From positions 620,001 through 684,000 of the forward strand of contig NZ_FOFA01000001.1 of the NCBI RefSeq assembly GCF_900110855.1: a stretch of DNA of 64,000 nucleotides, read 5' to 3'. This document shows, piece by piece, positions 57,432 to 64,000 of the stretch. The notes beneath the pieces are model-generated. The model searched no databases. It was not told where the DNA came from and was given only the letters and a program-made list of their open reading frames with translations. Position 1 is the first letter of the stretch. Each line of letters begins with the position of its first letter. The position numbers and the translations under genes were made by a program. Source of the DNA: Microlunatus flavus (lineage in GTDB: Bacteria > Actinomycetota > Actinomycetes > Propionibacteriales > Propionibacteriaceae).

Positions 57432-58262
57432 TCAGTCGCCGAGGAGGCTCTGCTCCAGCGTCCGCGGCGGGTGCCCGGTGATGCGCTCGACGTCCGGGCT
57501 GACGGCGGCGAGGTCGCCGGACGCGAAGGCCAGGTAGGTGCTGACCCACGCGTCGAGCTGCCACTGCTCGGTGCTCCAGCGCCGGCGCGACGCGTACGCC
57601 TCGTCGAGCGTCTCGGGCACGTAGGAGAAGGGGCGGCCGAGCGCGACGGTCATCCGCTCGCAGGCCTCGCGGACCGTGAACGCCTCCGGTCCGGTCAGCG
57701 TGTAGGTCGCCCCAGTGTGCGCCGCCGGGTCGCGCAGGACCTCGACGGCCACGTCGGCGACGTCGGCCCGCGCCACGGCGGCGACCCTGCCCTCGCCGGC
57801 CGGCCCGCGGATCACGCCCTCCTCGTCGGCGAACATCGGGAAGAAGTCGGCGTAGAAGCTGTCGCGCAGGAACGTCCAGGCCATCCCGCTGCCCCGGACG
57901 GCCTCCTCGGCGTCGTGGTGGTCGCGGCCCAGCGTGAACACCGCGTCCGGCGCCGCGCCGGCGAAGCTGGTGTAGACGAGGTGCCGGACGCCGGCGCGGG
58001 CGGCCGCCTCGATGAACGTGCGGTGCTGCGCCCGTCGCACCGGGGACTCCGCGCCCGACACCATGAACAGCACGTCGACGCCCCGCAGCGCCCGCTCGCT
58101 CGCGGCGGCGTCGTCGTACGCCGCCTCGACGACCTCCGGGTCGCCGTCGAGCCGCGGCGCGCGCGAGGCGTCCCGCACCACGAGCCGGTCCACCGCCGGC
58201 GCGAGCGCCCGCGCCACCCGCCCTCCGACGTGACCCGTCGAGCCCGTCACCGCCAGCACCAT
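57432..58262 (-). CDS. NmrA-like NAD(P)-binding protein
   Basis: A 276-residue atypical SDR: the N-terminal VTGSTGHVGGRVARAL (GxxGxxG) binds NAD(P). HLVYTSFAGAAPDAVF and TFLRDSFYADFFP resemble QorB/NmrA-type quinone reductases and redox sensors. ATG with GAGGGG ribosome site. It is divergent from the GGDEF gene. Confidence 0.9.
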   Translation of the reverse strand: MVLAVTGSTGHVGGRVARALAPAVDRLVVRDASRAPRLDGDPEVVEAAYDDAAASERALRGVDVLFMVSGAESPVRRAQHRTFIEAAARAGVRHLVYTSFAGAAPDAVFTLGRDHHDAEEAVRGSGMAWTFLRDSFYADFFPMFADEEGVIRGPAGEGRVAAVARADVADVAVEVLRDPAAHTGATYTLTGPEAFTVREACERMTVALGRPFSYVPETLDEAYASRRRWSTEQWQLDAWVSTYLAFASGDLAAVSPDVERITGHPPRTLEQSLLGD

Positions 58263-58310
58263 CTCGACCCCTCGTCCCTCGCCGCGCCCGCCGCCCGGCC
58301 GGAACCGATA

Positions 58311-58316
58311 GATTGC
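58311..58316 (+). promoter_or_regulatory. -10 box of the GGDEF gene
   Basis: TAGATT, 33 nt before the GTG at 58350. The leader of about 27 nt carries the AGGAGG ribosome site. Confidence 0.5.
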
Positions 58317-58349
58317 CAGTGCTCGGGGAGAGCACGTCCAGGAGGTTCC

Positions 58350-60719
58350 GTGCGCCCCGTCGCGTCCGCTCTCGTCCCCGTCGACCTCACCGTCGACCCT
58401 GCCGCCGTGCCCGCGCCCGCGGGCGGCGCTGCCCCAGGCGCTCGCGGGATCCGGGGTGCCGGTCGGGCCTGGGGGTGGTTCCTCGGCGCCGCGGCGCTCG
58501 TCGTCGCCAGCTACTACCTGCTGCCCGACGGCCTGCCCCGCGACGCCGCGTACGTCGCCGTCGGCCTCGCCGCCGTCGTCGCGATCGAGTGCGGGGTGCG
58601 GGCGAACCGGCCGTCGCAGGCCTGGCCCTGGCACCTGCTGGCGACGGGCACGATGGTGTGGTCGGTCGGCGACGCGCTCGGGTCGTGGTTCTCCGACGTG
58701 CTCGGGGCCGACGGCTTCCCGACGGTGGCCGACCCCGTCTACCTCGCGGGCTACCCGGTCATGGCCGTGGGCCTGCTGCTGTTCATCCGCGGCCGCCGTT
58801 CCGTGCGCGACACCGCGGGCCTGCTCGACAGCGCGATCCTCGCGGTGGCGCTCGGCGTCCTCGCCTGGGTGCTGCTGGCCCGGCCCACGCTCGACCTGTT
58901 CCGCGACTCCGCCGCCGCGGCGGCCGTGGCCGCCGCGTACCCCGTCGCCGACATCGTGCTCGTCGGCCTGCTCATCCGGCTCGTCACGACCCCGGGCGGG
59001 CGGAGCCGGTCGTTCCGCTTCCTGGTGGCGGCCATGGCGCTGCTCGCCGTCGGGGACGCCCTGACCACCGGCCTGCGGCTAACGACCTGGGACGCCAGCG
59101 GGGCGATCGACTTCCTCTGGCTGCTCTCGTACGCGCTGACGGGCGTCGCCGCGCTGCACCCGTCGATGGTCTCGATGACCGAGGCGTCCCGCGTCGAACC
59201 CGTCCGGTTCAGCCGGCTGCGACTGGCGAGCCTCGCGGGCGCGGCCGTGGTCGCCCCCGTCGTCCTCGCCGTCCAGGCCGCGCTCGGCCTGCGCCTGGAC
59301 CTCTGGGCGGTCGTCGTCGGGTCGGTCGCCCTGTCGGGCCTGGTCGTCGCGCGGATGAAGCTGTCGCTCGACCTCATCTCGACCGCGAACGCCGAGCGCG
59401 AGGCCGCCCGGGTCGCGCTCGCCCACCAGGCGGCGCACGACAGCCTCACCGGGCTGCCGAACCGTGCCCAGGCCGTCTTCCTCATGCGCGGCGCGCTCAG
59501 CCGGGCCCAGCGCAGCGGCGCGGTGGTCGGGGTGCTGTTCGTCGACCTCGACGGCTTCAAGCAGGTCAACGACACCCTCGGCCACGCCGCCGGCGACGAG
59601 GTGCTCGTGGTGGCCGGGGCGCGGATGCAGGAAGCGGTCCGCGACGGCGACGTCGTGGCGCGCTTCGGCGGCGACGAGTTCGTCGTGCTCGTCGAGCCCG
59701 TCGACGAGGAGGCCTCCGCGGTCGCCGTCGCGGAACGTCTGGTCCGCGTCCTCTCCGAACCGGTCGTGCTCGGCAGCGGCCGCGAGGTGAGCATCGGCGC
59801 GAGCGTCGGGGTGGCGGTCGCGCTCGACGGGACGGTCGACCCGGAGCGCCTGCTGGCCGAGGCGGACGTCGCCGTCTACCGCGCCAAGCTGGCGGGCCGG
59901 GGCCGGGTCGAGGTCTTCGACACCTCCCTGCGCCAGGAGCTCGACCGGCGCCAGGGCCTGCAGGACGCGCTGCTCGCGGCCATCGCGGCGGGCGACCTGG
60001 AGCTGCGGCACGAGCCGGTCGTCGACCTCCGCGCCGGTCGCGTGGCCGGCTACGAGGCCAAGGTCAGCTGGCCCCGGCCCGGGGCGGACGAGCTGACCCG
60101 CGACGCCATCCTCCCCGTCGCCGAGCGCACGGAGCTGGTCTGCGAGCTCGACGCCTGGGCGCTGCGCACCGCCGCCCGCCAGGCGGCCAGCATCCCCGCC
60201 GGCTCGCGCCCGGCGCTCGTCGAGGTCCCGGTCTCGGTGCGCCACCTCCGTCGCCGACGGGTCGTCACGGACGTGGCCGCGGCCCTGGCCGCCGCCGAGC
60301 TCGACCCCGCCCGGCTCGTCCTCGTCGTCGGGGCCTCCGACGTCGTCGCCGACGTCACGGCGCTCGCCCACCTCGGGGAGCTGCGCAGCCTGGGGGTCAT
60401 GGTCTGCGTCGAGGGGTTCGGCACGCACGAGGCGCCGACCGACCGGTGGGCCCTCCTCCCGGTCGACCTCGTCCGCCTCGACGCCGAGGCCCTCGCCCGC
60501 GGCCCGATGCGCTCCTCGATGCTGCTGCGCCTGACCGTGGAGACGGCCCACACCTTCGGCTGGCAGGTCGTGGCCGCGGGCGTCACCACCGCCGACCAGC
60601 TCGCGGCCCTGACCGAGATGGGCTGCCGCTACGCGCAGGGACCGATGCCGCGCCGCACCCTTGCGGCCCTCGCCGCGACGACCGACCGCGGCTCCGCCGC
60701 GCCCACCACCGTCGTGTGA
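58350..60719 (+). CDS. Membrane diguanylate cyclase with degenerate EAL domain
   Basis: A 789-residue protein. About ten membrane helices (residues 30-345) form an integral sensory region. The GGDEF domain (about 355-520) has an intact active site FGGDEF near residue 440 and an inhibitory I-site RDGD five residues before it, so it should make c-di-GMP with product inhibition. The EAL domain (about 540-775) has lost its catalytic residues: YEAKVSW for EALxRW, VEGFGTHE for DDFGTG, and AGVTT for EGVET. It probably binds without cleaving. GTG start with ideal AGGAGG. Confidence 0.92.
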   Translation: MRPVASALVPVDLTVDPAAVPAPAGGAAPGARGIRGAGRAWGWFLGAAALVVASYYLLPDGLPRDAAYVAVGLAAVVAIECGVRANRPSQAWPWHLLATGTMVWSVGDALGSWFSDVLGADGFPTVADPVYLAGYPVMAVGLLLFIRGRRSVRDTAGLLDSAILAVALGVLAWVLLARPTLDLFRDSAAAAAVAAAYPVADIVLVGLLIRLVTTPGGRSRSFRFLVAAMALLAVGDALTTGLRLTTWDASGAIDFLWLLSYALTGVAALHPSMVSMTEASRVEPVRFSRLRLASLAGAAVVAPVVLAVQAALGLRLDLWAVVVGSVALSGLVVARMKLSLDLISTANAEREAARVALAHQAAHDSLTGLPNRAQAVFLMRGALSRAQRSGAVVGVLFVDLDGFKQVNDTLGHAAGDEVLVVAGARMQEAVRDGDVVARFGGDEFVVLVEPVDEEASAVAVAERLVRVLSEPVVLGSGREVSIGASVGVAVALDGTVDPERLLAEADVAVYRAKLAGRGRVEVFDTSLRQELDRRQGLQDALLAAIAAGDLELRHEPVVDLRAGRVAGYEAKVSWPRPGADELTRDAILPVAERTELVCELDAWALRTAARQAASIPAGSRPALVEVPVSVRHLRRRRVVTDVAAALAAAELDPARLVLVVGASDVVADVTALAHLGELRSLGVMVCVEGFGTHEAPTDRWALLPVDLVRLDAEALARGPMRSSMLLRLTVETAHTFGWQVVAAGVTTADQLAALTEMGCRYAQGPMPRRTLAALAATTDRGSAAPTTVV

Positions 60720-60729
60720 GCATGAGGCC

Positions 60730-61143
60730 GTGGGACCCGCGCGCGCCGAGATCGTCGGCCTCTACGAGCATTACCTCGCCTGCTGCAACGAGCGCCGCCT
60801 CGACGAGCTGGCGGGGCTCGTGGCCGAGGAGGTGGCCGGGTCGGGGTCCGTCGACGGGCGCGCCGCCTACGTCGAGCGCGTCGCCGACGTGCTGCGCGCC
60901 TTCCCCGACTACCGCTGGGACCTCCAGGAGGTGCTGGTCGACGGCTCGACGGTCGTCGCTCGCCTGCGCGGCTCCGGCACGCACGAGGGCCCGCTGGGCG
61001 CGATCGCCCCGACCGGTCGCCGGGTCGAGGTCCAGGAGCTCGTCGTCTACCGCTTCGCGGGCGGGCTCGTCACCCACTGCTGGGGCGACCTGTTCCCCGT
61101 GCTCCGCGACGCCCTGACGGCCCCGGAGGACGTCACCGGCTGA
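60730..61143 (+). CDS. SnoaL-like (NTF2-fold) protein
   Basis: A 137-residue protein with the cone-shaped NTF2-like pattern: ARAEIVGLYEHYLACCNERRLDELAGLV, then a central GRAAYVERVADVLRAFPDYRW and the SnoaL-like GPLGAIAPTGRRVEVQELVVYRF. Ester-cyclase members act on polyketides, but stand-alone ones have varied or unknown roles. The GTG lies 10 nt after the GGDEF stop with a weak GAGG site. Confidence 0.8.
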   Translation: MGPARAEIVGLYEHYLACCNERRLDELAGLVAEEVAGSGSVDGRAAYVERVADVLRAFPDYRWDLQEVLVDGSTVVARLRGSGTHEGPLGAIAPTGRRVEVQELVVYRFAGGLVTHCWGDLFPVLRDALTAPEDVTG

Positions 61144-61177
61144 CCGTCTCCCCCCACGGCGCGGCCCGCGGCCGGCC

Positions 61178-62437
61178 TCAGACCCAGCGCGCGATCGCGG
61201 CCGGCGGGACGGGCCGCGACCAGAGGTAGCCCTGCGCGAAGTGGCAGCCGAGGTTGCGCGCCCGCTCGTACTGCGAGGCGGTCTCGATCCCCTCGATCGT
61301 GACGCTCAGACCGAGCTCCGCCGCTGCGGAGACCAGGGCGCGGACGACCACCTCACCGGTCTTGGTGCCGAGCTGGTCGGCGTACGAGCGGTCGATCTTG
61401 ATGCCGTCCACCGGGAAGCGGCCGAGGTCGGACAGCGCCGACCAGCCGGAGCCGAAGTCGTCGAACCAGACGTGGTAGCCGAGGCCGCGCATCGCGTCGA
61501 CGACCACCCGGCTGCTCGCCTCGTCCGCGGGCGCCGCGGTCTCGGTGAGCTCGAGGATCACCGACGCCGGGTCGACGCCGGCCGTCGCCGCCGCCTCCTG
61601 GAGCGTGCCGGTCCAGCCCTCCTGGGCGAGGTGGCGCGCGGACAGGTTCGTGGTCACCCAGAACCCGGGGCGCACGGCCTGCCAGCCCGCCAGGTCGGCG
61701 AACGCCTGCCGCATCACGGCCAGGTCGACGTCGAGGATCAGGTCGGAACGCTCGGCGACCGGTACGAAGACGCTCGGCGGCTCGACCACGCCCGGGGCCC
61801 GGCGCCAGCGCGCGAGCGCCTCCACCCCGACCACCTGCCCGCTGACCAGGTCGACCACCGGCTGGTACCAGGGGACGACCTCGCCGCGCTGCAGCCCGCG
61901 GGCGAGGTCGACGGCCACGGGGTCCACCGGGGGCGCGTCGGCGAGGTCGCGGCACAGGGCCACCGACCACAGCTCCGCCAGCTCGAGCAGGACGGACAGG
62001 TCGCGCCGCGAGACGGTCCGCCCGAGCTCGTCGCTCACGCTGAGCACGGACAGGACCTGGTCCTCGCAGGAGACGGGCAGGCCGACGTACGCGCCCAGCG
62101 GCGCCTGCTCGGCGCCGGCCCGTTCCACCACGAGGGCCTCGCCCGACGCGAGGACCTGGCGGTCCAGCTCCCGCGCCGCGCGCGGACGCGGGGGGAACGC
62201 GTCGGCCGTCGTCCCGTCCGGCAGCAGCACGGTCCCGTGGTCGAAGCCGAGCGCGAGCGCGGCCACCTTCGCCAGCCGCTGCGCGGTCGCCACCAGGCCG
62301 TCGCCGAGCGGCGCCCGCGCCGTCGGGACGCCGGCAGGGTCGACCCGGCCGTCCGGACCGTCCGGTCCGTCGGCGCCCGAGGACGACCCTGGCGTGCTCA
62401 GAGGTCGGCCTTGCCCTCTTCGAGGACCTCGGTCCAC
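61178..62437 (-). CDS. GAF-EAL c-di-GMP phosphodiesterase
   Basis: A protein of about 419 residues. A small GAF-like domain (VATAQRLAKVAALALGFDHGTVLLPDG to LGAYVGLPVSCEDQVLSVLSVSDEL) precedes an intact EAL domain: VGVEALARW, TTNLSARHL, LELTET, WFDDFGSGW, IKIDRSY, TIEGIET and AQGYLWSRP. All metal and catalytic residues are present. The start is uncertain: GTG at 62437 overlaps the DUF4383 gene by 40 nt, GTG at 62293 would cut into the GAF domain, and a CTG next to the DUF4383 stop has GAAGAGGG upstream. Confidence 0.85.
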   Translation of the reverse strand: MDRGPRRGQGRPLSTPGSSSGADGPDGPDGRVDPAGVPTARAPLGDGLVATAQRLAKVAALALGFDHGTVLLPDGTTADAFPPRPRAARELDRQVLASGEALVVERAGAEQAPLGAYVGLPVSCEDQVLSVLSVSDELGRTVSRRDLSVLLELAELWSVALCRDLADAPPVDPVAVDLARGLQRGEVVPWYQPVVDLVSGQVVGVEALARWRRAPGVVEPPSVFVPVAERSDLILDVDLAVMRQAFADLAGWQAVRPGFWVTTNLSARHLAQEGWTGTLQEAAATAGVDPASVILELTETAAPADEASSRVVVDAMRGLGYHVWFDDFGSGWSALSDLGRFPVDGIKIDRSYADQLGTKTGEVVVRALVSAAAELGLSVTIEGIETASQYERARNLGCHFAQGYLWSRPVPPAAIARWV

Positions 62438-62877
62438 GTCGGACCGCGGTCCAGCACCAGCGAGGCCGTCATCATGGCGCCGGCCAGGAAGATGTGCAGG
62501 GCGTCGTCGGCCGCGTTCAGCGGGAGGAAGTTCGCGCCCCCCTGGTAGGGGATGAGGATCCCGTAGAAGAAGACGACCGCGTAGACGATGCCGCCGTAGA
62601 AGAGGTAGTTCCGGGCCCGCATCGGCGTCGAGCTGAAGAGCAGGCCCGCGACGCCGAAGAGCAGGTGCACCAGGTTGTGCAGCACGGAGACCTGGAAGAT
62701 GCCGAGGAGGCGGGCGGTCGACATCCGTCCGGCCATGCCGAGGTGCATGTAGTGGCTGGTGATGCCGGGGATGAAGCCCGCGATCCCCACGAGCAGGAAC
62801 ACGACGCCGAAGCCGGCGGCGCCCAGCTGGATCTGCGACCGCTTGGGCCGGCGGGGCTCCGGGGCGAGGGCGGCCAT
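62398..62877 (-). CDS. DUF4383 membrane protein
   Basis: A 159-residue protein with four helices: FGVVFLLVGIAGFIPGI, a central HNLVHLLFGVAGLLF, YGGIVYAVVFFYGIL, and HIFLAGAMMTASLVL. The HYMH/HNLVH histidines are conserved in the family; function unknown. ATG with AAGGAGAACG ribosome site. It overlaps, and probably shares an mRNA with, the EAL gene. Confidence 0.9.
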   Translation of the reverse strand: MAALAPEPRRPKRSQIQLGAAGFGVVFLLVGIAGFIPGITSHYMHLGMAGRMSTARLLGIFQVSVLHNLVHLLFGVAGLLFSSTPMRARNYLFYGGIVYAVVFFYGILIPYQGGANFLPLNAADDALHIFLAGAMMTASLVLDRGPTWTEVLEEGKADL

Positions 62878-63226
62878 CGTTCTCCTTCAGGTCGGCTGCG
62901 CGTGCCGCGAGGGCACCGCTGGCGTCGCGGGCACGGTGCCCGGGGCGGTCCCGGCCTCCGGCGGTCGGGGGTAGCCACAGTCTGGCCCACCGGCTGCCCC
63001 CGCGCGGGGCGACCACCCGTCGGACGGCCCGGCGTGTCCGCCCGGGCACGCCCTCCGCATCCGCCGGCGCGCGCCCCTGCAAGGCACGGCCGCACCGTCC
63101 GCCGGCAGCCGTCCGTGCCCGCGCGTGACATCCGTCGCCCGAGCCCCTCGACTTTCGTCGGTGGTGTGCGCTTGGCTGTGGTCCTCCGGTGCACCACCGG
63201 TGCTCCAGCCGTCGAGAGGCCCAGCG
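62878..63226. other. 349-bp divergent spacer, DUF4383 / GGT
   Basis: No protein gene. It should carry the promoters of both neighbours, but I find no clear -10/-35 pair. A GAGAGG ribosome site for the GGT gene ends it. Confidence 0.5.
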
Positions 63227-64000
63227 ATGCCGGTCACGACCCCCCACCTCCGTCGCAGCCTCGTCGCGAGCGCCTGCGGGCTCGCGCTCGTGGCCGCGCT
63301 CGCACCGAGCGCCAGCCCCGCCCCCCGCGCCGCCGGTCCGGCCCCCGGCCTCGCGCCGCAGCCCGCCGCCGCGCCCGCGGCGACGTCCGCCGCGGCCAAG
63401 GCGGGGCGCGTGACCAAGAAGAACGCGACCGCACGCGGCAGCGGCGGTGCCGTGTCCAGCGTCGATCCCGAGGCGACCCACGCGGGCATCGAGGTGCTGA
63501 AGAAGGGCGGCAACGCCGTCGACGCCGCGATCGCGACGGCGGCGGCGCTCGGGGTGACCGAGCCCTACTCGACCGGCATCGGCGGCGGCGGCTACCTCGT
63601 CTTCTACGACGCGAAGGCGAAGAAGGTCCGCACGATCGACGGCCGCGAGACCGCGCCCGAGTCGATCCCGACCAACGCCTTCCTCGATCCGAAGACGGGC
63701 AAGCCCTACCCCTTCACCCCGGAGCTGGTGACGAGCGGCGTGAGCGTCGGCGTCCCGGGCACGCCGGCGACGTGGGACACCGCGCTGCGGCGCTGGGGCA
63801 CGCTGAGCCTGCGCAAGGCCCTCGAGCCGGCGGAGAAGATCGCCGACCGCGGCTTCGTCGTGGACGAGACGTTCCGCGAGCAGACCCTGCAGAACAAGGT
63901 GCGCTTCGCCCAGGTCCGCAGCACCCGCAACCTCTACCTCCCGAAGGGGGACGCCCCGCAGGTCGGGTCGGTCTTCCGCAACCGCGACCTCGCCGCGACG
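63227..64000 (+). CDS. ggt: Gamma-glutamyltransferase, N-terminal part (cut by window)
   Basis: The first 258 codons, open to the window end. A signal peptide (LRRSLVASACGLALVAALAPSAS) is followed by an Ala/Pro-rich linker. The large-subunit start then reads SVDPEATHAGIEVLKKGGNAVDAAIATAAALGVTEP, GIGGGGYLVFYDAKAKK and DGRETAPESIP, with the substrate-binding arginine in GRET. The catalytic threonine lies beyond the window. The secreted enzyme cleaves glutathione-type gamma-glutamyl bonds. ATG with GAGAGG before it. Confidence 0.93.
   Translation, partial: MPVTTPHLRRSLVASACGLALVAALAPSASPAPRAAGPAPGLAPQPAAAPAATSAAAKAGRVTKKNATARGSGGAVSSVDPEATHAGIEVLKKGGNAVDAAIATAAALGVTEPYSTGIGGGGYLVFYDAKAKKVRTIDGRETAPESIPTNAFLDPKTGKPYPFTPELVTSGVSVGVPGTPATWDTALRRWGTLSLRKALEPAEKIADRGFVVDETFREQTLQNKVRFAQVRSTRNLYLPKGDAPQVGSVFRNRDLAAT

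Noticed and set aside
1-64000. CRISPR array
   Set aside because: No regularly spaced direct repeats and no Cas-like protein found.

Overview
The window is high-GC, gene-dense chromosomal DNA from an actinobacterium. The strongest clues are the DUF5318–ponA–GT87 gene order, a cold-shock protein with the actinobacterial GPKGPQAD tail, a DtxR/IdeR-type iron box, and many -10 boxes (TANNNT) lying 6-7 nt before an ATG or GTG, which means leaderless transcripts. A member of the Propionibacteriales is plausible, but that is inference; there is no rRNA here to settle it. I count about 55 protein genes, one tRNA, one gene remnant and several unexplained palindromes.

Layout. 39-3379: a PQQ-propeller lipoprotein and a Ser/Thr kinase. 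3586-6925: the overlapping acetate genes pta-ackA, bracketed by two related repeat/hairpin elements. 7115-13649: a small membrane protein, an SDR, a PlsC acyltransferase, an alkyl-DHAP-synthase-like flavoprotein (possible ether-lipid module), a DUF3298 lipoprotein, a DUF389 membrane protein and an EamA exporter. 13650-14063 has no protein gene but a long rod-like inverted repeat behind a -10 box, a candidate small RNA. 14064-23496: OHCU decarboxylase, FemAB and alanine-racemase-like proteins, a Rieske/FAD reductase, a tyrosine phosphatase, an aldo/keto reductase plus MFS exporter, a LacI-family remnant and a PhyH dioxygenase. 23503-31295: envelope glycosyltransferases (GT28-like, PIG-V-like, GT87), a Dyp peroxidase, the PBP1 enzyme PonA and DUF5318.

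31607-39457: a tRNA-Ala(TGC) followed by a lower-GC genomic island. It holds a zinc-finger/HTH/HNH-repeat protein, a Z1-domain P-loop ATPase, a ParB-like protein, a PD-(D/E)XK-like protein and a 93-residue protein in one tightly packed operon. These are followed by a Vsr endonuclease and a convergent C5 cytosine methyltransferase. This looks like a Z1-type restriction-modification or defence system with a ParB-like subunit and no visible GHKL/MORC ATPase; it is the most interesting part of the window. A SEFIR-domain protein (41914-42903) close by is a second candidate defence gene.

43028-51135: cspA with a tandem 7-residue duplication, then a carbohydrate operon (LacI regulator with its own operator, ABC binding protein, two permeases, a GH130 phosphorylase and a secreted alpha/alpha-barrel-like protein). 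51209-56214: an AbiEi/DUF559-like gene and a divergent siderophore ABC importer controlled by an iron box. 56258-64000: glycerophosphodiester phosphodiesterase, an NmrA-like reductase, a c-di-GMP module (a GGDEF protein with a dead EAL domain, and an intact GAF-EAL phosphodiesterase), SnoaL-like and DUF4383 proteins, and the start of a gamma-glutamyltransferase cut off by the window end.
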